Both the position numbers and the translations under genes were made by a program. Below are positions 9,180 to 21,400 of a stretch of DNA of 64,000 bases, one piece after another. Every line of letters begins with the position of its first letter. Position 1 is the first letter of the stretch. Location of the stretch: NCBI RefSeq assembly GCF_003573695.1, contig NC_039358.1, forward strand, positions 233,319,560 through 233,383,559, given 5' to 3'. Under the pieces are notes generated by a model. The model was not told the DNA's origin, did not search any database, and saw only the letters and a list, made by a program, of their open reading frames with translations. The stretch is from Papaver somniferum. Its lineage: Eukaryota; Streptophyta; Magnoliopsida; Ranunculales; Papaveraceae.

Positions 9180-9407
9180 TCATATAATTATGGGTGTCAC
9201 GGAACAAAAAATTAATCTTGGGCCTGATAATAAGAATATTATTTTTATTGGGTCTGCGCATAATTTTCCCATTGCGAATAGCATACCTGTCTTGGATTTC
9301 CCAAAGAGGCATCGCCAGGGTTTGCATACTTTTCTGCATTGCAAGATGGATTTGATAGGTAATCTAGCACGTATGTCTAATATCATATCTGGATTCAATT
9401 TCTCCAC
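9180..9407 (-). pseudogene. F-box gene N-terminal fragment, U2
   Basis: 75 codons. The first 35 residues form an F-box (NPDMILDIRARLPIKSILQCRKVCKPWRCL), the Skp1-binding module of SCF ubiquitin ligases. The following residues do not continue into an F-box-associated or kelch domain, and the frame stops. It is a truncated gene at the left edge of the unit, so the duplication breakpoint probably cut it. The best comparison in the window is the longer F-box gene at 54589-55855. Confidence 0.7.
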
Positions 9408-9534
9408 CAGTGCAGCTGCAGTTTTATGTTATCCACAAATCAAGTAGCTCCAGATTTATTATTGTCTCTTCTTTGATTCTTGTTGTACTGCTAGGGTTTT
9501 CTATTCCGCCCTTGTATATTTAAATGTTTTTTCT

Positions 9535-9756
9535 TGACTCATCTGAGTCGTCCGAATCTGACTCTTATGAATCTTATGGATATCACCCGATATTTTGAGT
9601 CAAATGAGTCATTTGTCTCGATAATATGTGAGTCAGTGGCTTGTTCTCAGGAGTCACTATCCATGACTCAGATGGGCGAATCATGAGTCATATTGGGAGT
9701 CAGATCTGACTCAATATCAAAAACAAACGATCTGACATATGACTAGAACCGAGTCA
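9535..9756. repeat. Cluster of TGACTC/GAGTCA words, U2
   Basis: Eleven copies of TGACTC or its complement within 222 bases, at 9535, 9559, 9597, 9606, 9630, 9651, 9664, 9685, 9697, 9708 and 9751, plus a variant at 9545. Chance would give well under one. TGACTC(A) is the core of GCN4/AP-1-like bZIP sites, but the mixed orientation and repetition may simply reflect a degenerate short repeat. Confidence 0.75.
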
Positions 9757-10139
9757 GCAAAAAAACAAACACTCTTAGCACGGTTTATTGGCCTTGGCTG
9801 CTGTAGTATGTTGGAGTCTAAAATCCAAATACAGAAGGCTGTAAAATCAAAATAAAGGGCACTCTCCAAGTTGCACCCTTGTTCTTTTACCATACTTATC
9901 AGTTATCACAGACCCACAGCCGTTATACTCTTTGTTTTGCTAAGTCCCAAATTTCAAAAAAAAAAAATGCAAAAAGTAATATACATGAGGAATTACAAGA
10001 AAGGGAACCAAAAACTTAGCCACAAATAAAACTGAACTACCTGAGAAAGACGCTGCTCACAGTCTCAAACATAAGCCATGGAACTAAATTACTTAAAAAC
10101 GTAATATTCCATATCCGGCCTTTCTAAAACTCATAAAGT

Positions 10140-10864
10140 TTAAGACCTTCCCACATCTGCCACAAAGTTCATTTCCCTGAAAGCATGCTCATAATGAATA
10201 GAGTCGTAATGACTCCCCACAGCTAACCATCTTTGCCTGAATCTCCAAGGAATCGAATTACCATCAAAAGCCTTCACTGTACTAGCCTTATCTCGTCCAA
10301 CCAAGGCCTTTTTGTGACTCCATTGCCATGCCCATTGGTCATTCAAGCAATGCAATCACTGCGTATGTCTCTGCAGAAAAACTTGGTGTGATGCCAAGCC
10401 CAATATTCTGAGCCCCAATGACGCTGCAATCTGCCAGGATTGCCAACTGATGCCCCAACGAAACATAATAAGACTTCATTAGGGTCTCGAGGTCTCCAGC
10501 TAAATTCAGCTGACGCTACCATTTTAACCCTCTGTGATCCTGAGGACTTCACAGGTGTTGTGCATAAAACCATGTTAACCTTGAGCACATTCCTGAAAAT
10601 TTTGATCTTAAATTGGAACCATCTGACCTTTTCATTGTCGCAATGCACTTTATTTCTCAGTTTCAATAGTTCGCTGCTTGCTAGATTAGCAATTAGCCAT
10701 AAATCCTTGATCATACGACTTCTTCCTCTAGCTGACTTAAGGATCAGGTAAAAATATGCTGGACTCGAATCAAAAATCCCTGAAATCCACCTCCAGCCTT
10801 TAGCACAGCCGTTAGTGAGAGCAGCTAGACCACCTTGAACATAGAAAGAAGAAAGTGAAAACAT
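10140..10864 (-). pseudogene. LINE-B ORF2 C-terminus with RNase H, U2
   Basis: Two open stretches on the minus strand. 10864-10343 (173 codons) covers a pre-RNase H region (MIKDLWLIANLASSELLKLRNKV) and the first RNase H strand (LLCFVGASVGNPGR). The first catalytic Asp is replaced by Val: FVGAS where plant LINEs have CDGAS. 10355-10140 holds the end of RNase H (IPWRFRQRWLAVGSHYD, then FREMNFVADVGRS). This is the RNase H-bearing plant L1 type, a different lineage from LINE-A. It is a dead fragment. Confidence 0.75.
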
Positions 10865-11682
10865 CTTGGTAAACGAGACTTTCCACTCAATTGGGTACTG
10901 ATTGGGTGTTTATCCATGGATGTACTCTTCTTTGTGCCAAAGAATATTTGATAGCCACAAACAACGGTGCATTCAAGGTAGGGCATCAAACACCAATCTG
11001 TCAGATAAAGTGCAGGTACATGCCAAACTATGCAGGTCCAGCTTCCAAGCATCAGATTTGTCATTCTTTATACTCAACTTACTCGGCTGACTTAGAAGTT
11101 ATGACTTAGTGTAGCAGTCCATTCTTCTTGTATCTTCTTCGACAGGTTTTGGGCAGAAACATTGAGTAACCCCTTAGGAAAGCAGTGGCAGCTACTAGAT
11201 ACTCTCTACTCAACAAAAACAACACCCAAAAAAATCTTCATTTAAATATCAGAGCCACTTAATAAGAAACTATTAGAAAAATGAACGAATGATCAACAGA
11301 GGGTAAAAAGATCTTAGTAGTGAAAACTCAAAACGAAAAGAAAAGAAAAGAAAAGAAAAGGTGAAAAACTTACAAAATTTAAGTAAAAACCAATCTAAGA
11401 CAGTAACTATTGCCTGAGCAACACTTGTTCAATTAGAAAATCAGTTGTTCACTGACAATCTTAAAAACATAAGATCCCACAAACCTCAACAATCCACATG
11501 TCAGATGCAATCATGAAACCAAAACTTACGTAAAGGAGTTCGGCCAGGGCTGGCGTAAAACTGGATCAAGGGGATGTAACTGCGAAAGCAAATTTTGAAA
11601 AATAAATTAGCTACATTTGGTATGCATACTAAACCATGTAAAGTAATGACACCATGCACCATCCGAAAAAAGACTACTCTAA

Positions 11683-13125
11683 TCATAAACACACAGTATA
11701 CAGACACTGGCAATTACCTGAGATAAAGGAAGCATCCATCGATCCAAACAATTCTACTACCTCCTCAATTTTTCCATTCTTGCAGATTCTATCTAAAACT
11801 GTACCAAATGTAATTTTATTTGGATATTGACCAAATGATTGTATCTCATTGAAGATACCTTCTGCGACCTTTATTCTACCACCTCGGTATAGCCCAGCTA
11901 AGAGTATACTGTAAGTAAGTGTTGTAGGTTTCAACCCGTTTTGTTTCATTTTATTGAATAACAACATAGCTTCATCCAGCTTACAATTCCTGCAATACCC
12001 ATCAATTAATGTAGTGCAACTGACAGCATTCGGTTCAAGGCCCCTATCCACCATCGAGTCAAATAGTTCCGCCGCATCTTGCAACCGACCTGCCAAACAT
12101 AGACCGTTGATCATTGAATTATAAGTAATCCGATCAGGTTTTATATTTAGCTTCTCCATGTATCTAAATACCCCCACAGCATCATCTATGTTACCATATT
12201 TACAAAGTGAATCTATCAATATAGTAAAGGTTATTGTAGTGGGTAAAATCCCTTGATCCAACATTTCATTAAAATATCTTCTTGCTTCTTCCCATTGACC
12301 ATGTATGCAATGACCATGAATCATACAGCTATAAGTTGTTACATCCGCAGAGATTCCTCTACTAACCATCTCGTCAAAGATTCTCCTTGCCTCGTCCAAC
12401 CGTCCTGAATCGAAAAGCCCGTTAATCAAAGAAGTGTAAACAACTACATCGGGTGCAACATTCAGATCTTTAAGCATTTCAGAGAATAGAACCAAAGCTT
12501 CATCAACTAATCCTCCTTTACAAAGTGTTTCTATAGTCGCACAATATGTAACAACCGTAGGGCTGCATTTCCATTCAACCATCTTGTTTTTCACCTCAAG
12601 AGCATGATCAACTTTTCCAGTTTTAGAAAGCCCGGATATAAGAGTATTACATGTAATAGCATCAGGTTGAACACCCATCTCAGCCATTTTATCAAACACT
12701 TTGAATGCAAAATCAATCTTTTGTTGAAGACACAACCCTTTAATCAGTGTATTAAAAGTGGCAGTATCAGGATGATAACCCCTCTTTAACACCTCCCCAA
12801 ACAAACAAAACCCATGATCAACTTTGCCTAATTGACAACAGCAATTAATCAAAATGCTCAATGTATATATACTGGGTTGTACCCCAACCAAATTCATTTT
12901 CTTGTACAACAAAATGACATCTGAATAGCATTTGATTTTGGATAGTGAACCAAATACATGATTAAATGTATGATTAGACGGCAAAGGCTTTTCTGAAATC
13001 AATTGATCGAAGTATCTCAAACCATCATCAAGCTTCTTAATTTTACCAGATTTACACTCGTCTCTCACAAAACTCTCAAGTTGTGATATGGTGCAACGAT
13101 AATTTCTCACAAAACGAAGATTCAT
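11683..13125 (-). CDS. RFL-type P-class pentatricopeptide repeat protein, copy 2
   Basis: Encodes the same 480-residue protein as copy 1, with twelve P-class motifs from residue 49. The in-frame TAA upstream (13135-13137) and the splice-donor-like CTCAG|GTAATT near its end (11718/11717) are also shared. Absence of any amino-acid difference from copies 1 and 4 shows very recent duplication, gene conversion, or both. Confidence 0.88.
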   Translation of the reverse strand: MNLRFVRNYRCTISQLESFVRDECKSGKIKKLDDGLRYFDQLISEKPLPSNHTFNHVFGSLSKIKCYSDVILLYKKMNLVGVQPSIYTLSILINCCCQLGKVDHGFCLFGEVLKRGYHPDTATFNTLIKGLCLQQKIDFAFKVFDKMAEMGVQPDAITCNTLISGLSKTGKVDHALEVKNKMVEWKCSPTVVTYCATIETLCKGGLVDEALVLFSEMLKDLNVAPDVVVYTSLINGLFDSGRLDEARRIFDEMVSRGISADVTTYSCMIHGHCIHGQWEEARRYFNEMLDQGILPTTITFTILIDSLCKYGNIDDAVGVFRYMEKLNIKPDRITYNSMINGLCLAGRLQDAAELFDSMVDRGLEPNAVSCTTLIDGYCRNCKLDEAMLLFNKMKQNGLKPTTLTYSILLAGLYRGGRIKVAEGIFNEIQSFGQYPNKITFGTVLDRICKNGKIEEVVELFGSMDASFISGNCQCLYTVCL

Positions 13126-13134
13126 TTGTGTAAT

Positions 13135-13332
13135 TTATCTATCAGATTCAGTGATTTGAAATGTTTGAGCGGGAATACAATGTACCTTTGATGATAAATC
13201 TGACTGAGTCTCCGGTTTTGAGTTACTCCATTGCCGTAGAGAGAGAATGGGGGGTTTGAAATATAACAAACTGAGTCTCCGGTTTTGAGTTACGCCGGTT
13301 TTTGAGTTAATTTGGGTTGGGACGCGTGTCAT
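13135..13332 (-). CDS. Upstream 65-codon ORF in frame with the PPR gene, U2
   Basis: Same as in U1 except for Ala5 to Pro (gcg-side base change at ~13320). It ends in TAA three codons before the PPR ATG and is a candidate detached transit peptide. Confidence 0.42.
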   Translation of the reverse strand: MTRVPTQINSKTGVTQNRRLSLLYFKPPILSLRQWSNSKPETQSDLSSKVHCIPAQTFQITESDR

Positions 13333-14656
13333 TTTTACTTTATTTATTTATTATTTTTTTTTGATCAATATAACAAAGAATTTTATAAATAAAGAAAGAT
13401 AGTACAATCAGGGGAGGAGAAAAGAAGTGAGAAAAAGAGGAAAAGATAACCTTGAGCATTTTCGGTTGACAACAAAAGTACCGTAATGGATACAAGGTAA
13501 ATTTAGCCAAGATCCTAAACAATCAGACCTGCTCAAAGAAAGAGAGAACCTCTACTAACAATGATAGCTACTACCTATTAACTACAATATCCTAGTTATA
13601 GTGCAGATTCTGGTAAGTAATGCCTCTAAAAGATATTGTTGTAGACGTCCAATACAATAAGAGAGCCTTAATCTTCCTAATCAAAATTTCTTGAGAGTAT
13701 TCTGAATCTTGAAAAATGCACTTATTTCTCTGTTTCCACACTCCCCAAACGAAAGCAAAGGGTAGTAATTCCCAAATAGTCCTGCCATTCTCGGTGAGCC
13801 CGCGAGCCTGTTGCTCGATAAACAAGTTTGTAGCACTTTCACTGATAACCCAATCCCTATGAAATTCCTTCATGAAGAACATCCATACATCATACATTTC
13901 TGGGCAGTGAATGAAAAGGTGATCAATCGTTTCTTCATTTGACTTACACAAAATGCACCTATTTGCTAACTTCCATCCCTTCTTCTTTAGATTATTTTGA
14001 GTTAAAATAGCATTATGATGAATTAACCACACAAAGAAAGAAACTTTAGTTGGTACTGATCGTTTCCAAATTTGTGTAGAAGGGAAGATGATACCTGAGT
14101 TCTTCGCCAGCCCTTTGTAGCACGACTTCACCGAAAAGACTCCGCTCGACTCCCAACTCCACCTTCTAGTATCTTCCCCATTGCTTAATACGGTTCCCTC
14201 TAGAAGATGAGATAGAGTAGCTGCCTCGTTAATCTCCAAATCCGTAAGTCTTATTTTAAAATCCAAGTCCCGACTAATGCGCTCTTCTGAGTTGTTTTTG
14301 GCCAGTTCGCTTATCCAACTTCCTTGCTTTCTAGTAACTTCATACAGATTAGGAAATTTGTCCTTAAGCGCCTCTTCCCCTATCCATCTATCAACCCAGA
14401 ATCGGATTTTTCTCCCATTTGCAACCTTGTGTAGAATTCCCAGTTTGTATTTACCAATTCTGTTGCAAATCCCTCACCACAATCTCATGCCATACGGTTT
14501 CTTAGTTTTTTTAGCATCCCAAACATTACTGTCACACCCATACTTAGCCTCAATAATTCTTCTCCACAGTGCCTCCGGCTCATTTGAAAACCTCCACAAC
14601 CACTTGCACAATAAAGCATCATTCATCACTGATACAACTTTTATGCCCAAACCTCC

Positions 14657-15930
14657 TTATAATTTACTATGACAAATTTTGTGCCATGCCACTAGTGGAA
14701 CTCTATTCTTCCCATCATTTGTTCTCCAAAGAAAAGTTCCCATTTCTCTTTCAATCTTCTTTGCTACAGGAGGAGGAATTGTAAAAGCAGACATCAAGAA
14801 GACTGCAAGAAAACAGAGAACACTCTTAATAAGAACCAACCTCCCCCTACCCCCCATATTAAAGATACCTTCTCTTCCATTCTTCTAGTCTTTTCTCCAC
14901 ACTCTCAACCACATGGTCCCAAATCTTCTTGCACTTATATTAGGCCCATGCAGGCATTCCCAAATACTTGAAACGCAACTCTTCAAGTGCGCAACCGAGA
15001 AAATTTTCCACAACTTCGTCATGTGTGGTAGCGCCAATACTAATTGTTGTTCTTTTCATTAGATTTATACTAAGTCCCGCGACCAACTCAAAACAGGTTA
15101 AGATTTCCCTAATAGTAAGTAAGCTTTGAGCCTTATCTGCACTAAAGAGTAAAGTATCATCAGCAAAAAGCAAGTGGGACACTACGGGCCCGACAAGAGT
15201 TACCTTGAAACCAGATAAGCGACCGTTTTCTTCCGCTTTTGCAATCATCCGGCAGAAACCTTCCATGACTATGGTGAATAAGAATGGATACAAGGGGTCA
15301 CCTAGCCTGAGACCCCTAGAGCTCCTAAAATTAGCACCCGGAACCCCATTGACTAAGACGGAGAAGTGGGCATGTGATATGCAAGAACAAATCCAGTTCC
15401 TCCAAGTGAAACCAAACCCCATCCTCTCCATAACCTTTAGTAAATAGTTCCAATGCACCTTATCATACGCTTTCTCCACATCCAACTTCAATACCCAACT
15501 AGCTTATTTTTGTTTCACTCGAGTGTCCATACATTCATTCGCGAGTAAGATGCAATCAGTAATTTGTCTCCAGCTATGAATGCGCTCTGGGTGTCCGAGA
15601 TCAAAACAGGAATAACTTGTTTCAATCTTGTCGCCAACATTTTAGCAATGATTTTATAAGATGTATTTATCAAGCTAATCTGCCTAAAATCCTTAACCAC
15701 CTCAACGTTTCCTTTTTTGGTATTAGTGTGACAAAAGTATTATTTATCCTCCAATCAAAGACCCTGTTACCTCGAAATGCTTCACCACCTTCATAAAATC
15801 CTCCCATAGAATCTTCCAGTACCTAGTGAACACCTCAATCAGATACCCGTCAGGTCCCGGTGCCTTGTTATGCTCCATTTCCTTAATGGTACCCAATATT
15901 TCTCCTCAGTCATTGGCCTCTCTAGTCTGA
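14657..15930 (-). pseudogene. LINE-A reverse transcriptase, U2 (broken)
   Basis: Motif A (LDVEKAYDKVHW), motif B (SRGLRLGDPLYP) and FADD are kept in 15491-14940. An inserted codon TAA ends the frame after LGMPAWA. The upstream part has small deletions near 15571, 15706 and 15753 that break the frame. Several substitutions here (14914, 15486, 15681) match U4, not U1 or U3. Confidence 0.78.
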
Positions 15931-16153
15931 CATTTCAGCAGGTGAGACTGTTGAGAATTGAACATCCTCCGTGAAAGGTCTCTGAGCAATGTTTTATGTA
16001 TATACTCTGGAATAATAATCATCAATGTGGCCCTTAATCACACTTTCATCTCTTGTATTTCCCCGTCAATTACCAAAAAGCTTATGAAATTCTGCTTCTT
16101 CTCTGGTTTGCACATCTATGAAAATACCTTGTATTGTTATCGCCCTCATCCAC

Positions 16154-17212
16154 CTACTTGTCTTTTGCCTTACTTTTCAGACTTAATGCCTCTAGTCTTG
16201 CCCATTTTTTAAAATATCTTTTAAGGTTGATTCTATCAAATCTATCCTCCATTGTCGCTTCGCGAGCTTCATCCTTCTGATCTATAATATGAATGTTAGC
16301 CAAAATGTCATCCAAAACTCTCTTCGTACTGCCAAAGTGTGTCCAATTCCAAGTCTTTAAATCTCCTTTGAGCAGTTGTAACTTCTTCCAAAAAATATAT
16401 CCAGGGTTTCCAGACACTTCATATCCTTCCCACCACCCCTTGATCAACTCATCAGTGAGTTATCTTCCATCCACATGATCTCAAACTTGTAAGGTAAGTG
16501 ACCACCAGTAATCCCATGAGTGTTTAGTAACAATGGTAGTGATCAGAAGTAGGTTTCGGTCTTGCGCTTTGTGTGGTGTCAGGAAACCTCTCCTCCCATT
16601 TGCTGTTAACTAACATACGATCAAGTCGACAGCAAATTGGATCCTCTTGAAAGTTCGACCAAGTGTAATGAGCCCCGTACAAAGGAAGGTCAACAGATCA
16701 CAGTCCGAAATGAAATTTGAAAATTCAGCCATACCTCTATTAGCGGTAATATCTCTGTTCTTCTCCTCGACAAAGAGAATTGTGTTAAAATCTCCTACAA
16801 CACAACCCGGTAAATCCCAGACTCCCAAAACACCAGCAATCTCCCTCCATTCTCTCCTCCTCTGTACTCTATCATTTGGTGCATACACCCCAGTGACAAA
16901 CCATTCAGTCCCATCCCTTCTCGATTTAAACATACAAGAGAGAGTATACTGATCTTCTAATGTATCTAATAATTCATACTCATCTTCACACCACATGATG
17001 CACATACCCCTGAAGTCCCTTGTGATGGAACATAACGAAACTGGATTCCATTCTTGTTCCATAATTCTTTACAAAAACTGTGTGATAACCTCCATCTTCG
17101 TTTCTTGTAAAACAACAACATTCGGTTTGCTTCTCAATAGTGCTTCATTAAAACAGCCCTTTGCTCGCATCCCCTGCCCCATAATGTTCCAATTTACTAT
17201 GTTTGCATTCAT
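16154..17212 (-). pseudogene. LINE-A linker and endonuclease, U2 (broken)
   Basis: The linker is intact at 16447-16154. The endonuclease is open only in 17062-16610 (VYAPND and GDFNTIL present). One-base losses near 16694, 17008, 17080 and 17150-17160 shift the frame, several within short runs. Near 17150 the ORF1 end fuses out of frame past its former stop. Confidence 0.72.
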
Positions 17213-17686
17213 TTATAACATTTTTACCCCCATTTACCACTCTTCTATCTGATTTAGAACTGCTAGGTAAAAGGTTAACTAATAGAACATGAAACCTGTT
17301 TGACTCCCGCTGCACTTTTGTAGCGCTAGCAATGATTGGTGTACTGATAGATAGCTTTGAGCAGTCCTCTTCCTGTGTAGCGTCACCAATTACGCCTTCT
17401 TCAGTACCCATGAGTAGTAATCTTTCCCCCTCCAGTCCCTCATCTAGAACTGCCTCATCTAGCTCTCTAATTGCATGTTCTCTTTTCTCCCTCCTAAACA
17501 ACTTTCTTTGTTTAGTTTCCCCCAACTGACGATTGACAATTTCATAAATTTCCTTCTCCTTTTCACCTTGTGGAATACCAAAAAGTGTCATAACTGATTG
17601 AAAAGCAAAAATCAATTGTTCTTTTGCTAATCGGTCTTCCTCACTCTCTATAATACTAATTTCAATACTGTTTACTTCTTGATTTA

Positions 17687-18975
17687 GGGCTATTTTGCAT
17701 TTCCTACCCTCCCAAGATTGCTAATTAGCGTTTCCTCCCCAAAAAGATTGAAATTAGTGTTTCCTCCCATCGTCACATTTTCCATCCATTATTCAGTTAA
17801 CTGAGTAAGCACCTCTGTACGCGTGGCATAAACTGTACATGTGTTTCCTGACCTTCCTAAAATACCCTCCAGTAATAACCAGTTCACATACCCATCTGTA
17901 GCCACTAACTTAGAATCCATCACCGATTCCTCCATCACCTAATTTCTATCTGAATTTCTCTTTAGAGTCTTCTCTTGACCTAATTTCTGTCTGAATTTCT
18001 CCAAAGACAAGATTGATAGCGAACCATGGTTCGACGTAGATTGGAATTACAAGGGTTACTAAATGGGTTAGATTGAAATTACAAGGTTCGAAAGAACGAA
18101 CAGAGAAGAAGTAGCAGTTAGCTAAAAAATCGAAAAGGGCTTGGAGGAGAAATCAAAAAGAACAGCAAGGATGAGTTTTTTTGGTGACTTGGGAGTATGG
18201 GTTCAAGTATTCATGGATGCTTGCTGATGCTCGGTGCTGTTGCTGCCATGCTCTTGTGGATTTAAGAGATGATGGATGATTTGAAGATAGGTCTGGTAGA
18301 ATGAATTGGTTGAATTCGAGATGTATTTGAGATTGAAGTGAGTGGATGTTATATTAAAGGGGAGATTTGGGTTAATAAAAAATCCGACAACTGAGTGAAG
18401 AATGAAGGGTTTACTGGCGGCTATAAAATTGAGAGATGAAGATGCAGTTGAGTACCCAGGGTTCGATTAGTGAAGATGAACAAAATTGAGATGAACTTAA
18501 TTAATTAATTGAAACCCTTGGTTGATCGCTTTGCATATAGTGGAATCAAAATAAACCATAATTTTCTTTAGATTGAATGGATTGCAGATGAAGAATTAAG
18601 GTTTTGTGACGAGATTAATTTGGGTATTTGGGTTGGTGGGCGATTACAGATGGGTGTTTTGTTTTAAAAGGAGTTGCTGGTGATGTTGTGTTGCCATTGA
18701 AGATGCAGACGAGTGATCCGAGTCTCAGTTCGGAAGGAAGAAGACTGTAAATTGATTTAGATTGCGACTTTGATGTAATTTACCGAAACGAATGAGGGTA
18801 TTTTGGAATTTTTGTTTGACACATGTATATATTTGCCACACGTGTATCTTTGCTGACTCAGTTAACTAGAAGTTGGATGGAAAATGTAACGACGGGAGGA
18901 AACACTAATTTCAATCTTTTTGGGAAAGAAATGCTAATTAGAGATCTTGGGAGGGGAGGAAACACAAAATAGCCC
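17687..18975. mobile_element. Non-autonomous Mutator-like element, U2
   Basis: 1289 bases, flanked by CTTGATTTA on both sides (17678-17686 and 18976-18984). Same inverted repeats and content as the U1 copy, so it was duplicated with the unit and did not insert independently. Confidence 0.88.
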
Positions 18976-19416
18976 CTTGATTTATGTCACAATGACCTCC
19001 TTTCACCCTCTATCAATTCCCCCATGATTACACATATATGATTCCTCAATTTTAGCAGCCGGATCCAATCGATGGAGTTGAGTAATCAATAACGGCTCTT
19101 CTTGTACATCAATTTCACTAGCTTCTTCACTTAATTCCATAGGTAAATTATGGGATTGATCCTCAAGAATAGAAAATTGATTATAAATTATAATGGGAGA
19201 AGGACGAAGTTAGAAAAAAGAACCGCAAGGAGATGAATTTAGAATCTCTTTGAAACCATTGTTGATAACTAATCTTCTCTGGTCAACCAGATTTTGATAT
19301 GCAAAAGACTGGTTTACCCTTGAGCCCAGAAGCGAGTTGTTACCGGAAGAAACAAATGGCTTTCCCCCAGCAGGCCCAGACCCATTTCTTTTTCGGTCCG
19401 CGAGTTATAATCCTAG

Positions 19417-19640
19417 AGGTGTCACCATCCTTTCACAAAAAACCCATCAAAACAAAAGTAACACAAAAATCCCATCAAAACAAAATTAACACAAAAACCC
19501 CAAATTTAAATGTTGGTTTCATCATAAAATGAAATGATGAAACCAACATTTAAATTTGAGGTTTTTGTATCAATTTTAAAAATTTGGGGTTTTTGTATCA
19601 ATTTTGTTTACGATGGAGTTTTAATGGATCCCAACATTTG
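19417..19640. mobile_element. Foldback element, U2 (incomplete)
   Basis: As in U1. The hairpin loop differs: a short inserted stretch around 19530 changes the loop while the arms stay complementary. Confidence 0.72.
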
Positions 19641-19716
19641 AGATATGTTATATCCAAGTTGCATTGTCAATTATACTCCTGATGCATAATCCGTGATGCA
19701 GACATTTTTCAAAATT

Positions 19717-19941
19717 TCATATAATTATGGGTGTCACGGAACAAAAAATTAATCTTGGGCCTGATAATAAGAATATTTTTATTGGGTCTGCGCATAATTT
19801 TCCCATTGCGAATAGCATACCTGTCTTGGATTTCCCAAAGAGGCATCGCCAGGGTTTGCATACTTTTCTGCATTGCAAGATGGATTTGATAGGTAATCTA
19901 GCACGTATGTCTAATATCATATCTGGATTCAATTTCTCCAC
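19717..19941 (-). pseudogene. F-box gene N-terminal fragment, U3
   Basis: 74 codons, identical to the U2 fragment except for loss of one Ile codon. The F-box core is kept, with no substrate-binding domain. Confidence 0.68.
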
Positions 19942-20068
19942 CAGTGCAGCTGCAGTTTTATGTTATCCACAAATCAAGTAGCTCCAGATTTATTATTGTC
20001 TCTTCTTTGATTCTTGTTGTACTGCTAGGGTTTTCTATTCCGCCCTTGTATATTTAAATGTTTTTTCT

Positions 20069-20290
20069 TGACTCATCTGAGTCGTCCGAATCTGACTCTT
20101 ATGAATCTTATGGATATCACCCGATATTTTGAGTCAAATGAGTCATTTGTCTCGATAATATGTGAGTCAGTGGCTTGTTCTCAGGAGTCACTATCCATGA
20201 CTCAGATGGGCGAATCATGAGTCATATTGGGAGTCAGATCTGACTCAATATCAAAAACAAACGATCTGACATATGACTAGAACCGAGTCA
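20069..20290. repeat. Cluster of TGACTC/GAGTCA words, U3
   Basis: Same eleven-word cluster as in U2, carried along with the unit. Confidence 0.72.
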
Positions 20291-20675
20291 GCAAAAAAAC
20301 AAACACTCTTAGCACGGTTTATTGGCCTTGGCTGCTGTAGTATGTTGGAGTCTAAAATCCAAATACAGAAGGCTGTAAAATCAAAATAAAGGGCACTCTC
20401 CAAGTTGCACCCTTGTTCTTTTACCATACTTATCAGTTATCACAGACCCACAGCCGTTATACTCTTTGTTTTGCTAAGTCCCAAATTTCAAAAAAAAAAA
20501 AATGCAAAAAGTAATATACATGAGGAATTACAAGAAAGGGAACCAAAAACTTAGCCACAAATAAAAACTGAACTACCTGAGAAAGACGCTGCTCACAGTC
20601 TCAAACATAAGCCATGGAACTAAATTACTTAAAAACGTAATATTCCATATCCGGCCTTTCTAAAACTCATAAAGT

Positions 20676-21400
20676 TTAAGACCTTCCCACATCTGCCACA
20701 AAGTTCATTTCCCTGAAAGCATGCTCATAATGAATAGAGTCGTAATGACTCCCCACAGCTAACCATCTTTGCCTGAATCTCCAAGGAATCGAATTACCAT
20801 CAAAAGCCTTCACTGTACTAGCCTTATCTCGTCCAACCAAGGCCTTTTTGTGACTCCATTGCCATGCCCATTGGTCATTCAAGCAATGCAATCACTGCGT
20901 ATGTCTCTGCAGAAAAACTTGGTGTGATGCCAAGCCCAATATTCTGAGCCCCAATGACGCTGCAATCTGCCAGGATTGCCAACTGATGCCCCAACGAAAC
21001 ATAATAAGACTTCATTAGGGTCTCGAGGTCTCCAGCTAAATTCAGCTGACGCTACCATTTTAACCCTCTGTGATCCTGAGGACTTCACAGGTGTTGTGCA
21101 TAAAACCATGTTAACCTTGAGCACATTCCTGAAAATTTTGATCTTAAATTGGAACCATCTGACCTTTTCATTGTCGCAATGCACTTTATTTCTCAGTTTC
21201 AATAGTTCGCTGCTTGCTAGATTAGCAATTAGCCATAAATCCTTGATCATACGACTTCTTCCTCTAGCTGACTTAAGGATCAGGTAAAAAATATGCTGGA
21301 CTCGAATCAAAAATCCCTGAAATCCACCTCCAGCCTTTAGCACAGCCGTTAGTGAGAGCAGCTAGACCACCTTGAACATAGAAAGAAGAAAGTGAAAACA
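20676..21400 (-). pseudogene. LINE-B ORF2 C-terminus with RNase H, U3
   Basis: As in U2, but the A-run at ~21286 has six bases instead of five. The frame therefore switches within the pre-RNase H region, and the long frame is only 154 codons (21343-20879). The RNase H end is intact at 20891-20676. Confidence 0.7.

Larger units (their letters stand above)
13363..19416 (-). mobile_element. LINE-A, 5'-truncated copy, U2
   Basis: Same layout as in U1. Zinc-finger-like region 13592-14266; thumb 14657-14857; reverse transcriptase motifs A-C 14940-15491 with an early TAA after PAWA; upstream reverse transcriptase 15515-15930 with frameshifts; linker 16154-16447; endonuclease 16478-17212; ORF1 end 17213-17686. 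Carries the nested Mutator-like element 17687-18975. Confidence 0.86.
9104..19640. repeat. Tandem array unit U2
   Basis: Complete unit of about 10,537 bases, nearly identical to U1 and U3. Order: F-box fragment, TGACTC cluster, LINE-B fragment, PPR 3' module, PPR gene, LINE-A with nested Mutator-like and foldback elements. Differences from U1 are scattered single substitutions and short, mostly homopolymer, indels. In the LINE-A reverse transcriptase segment it shares several variants with U4 rather than with U1 and U3. Confidence 0.95.

Noticed and set aside
10440..10751. A 103-codon plus-strand frame over LINE-B
   Set aside because: Mirror of the LINE-B pre-RNase H frame on the other strand; it shows no family resemblance of its own.
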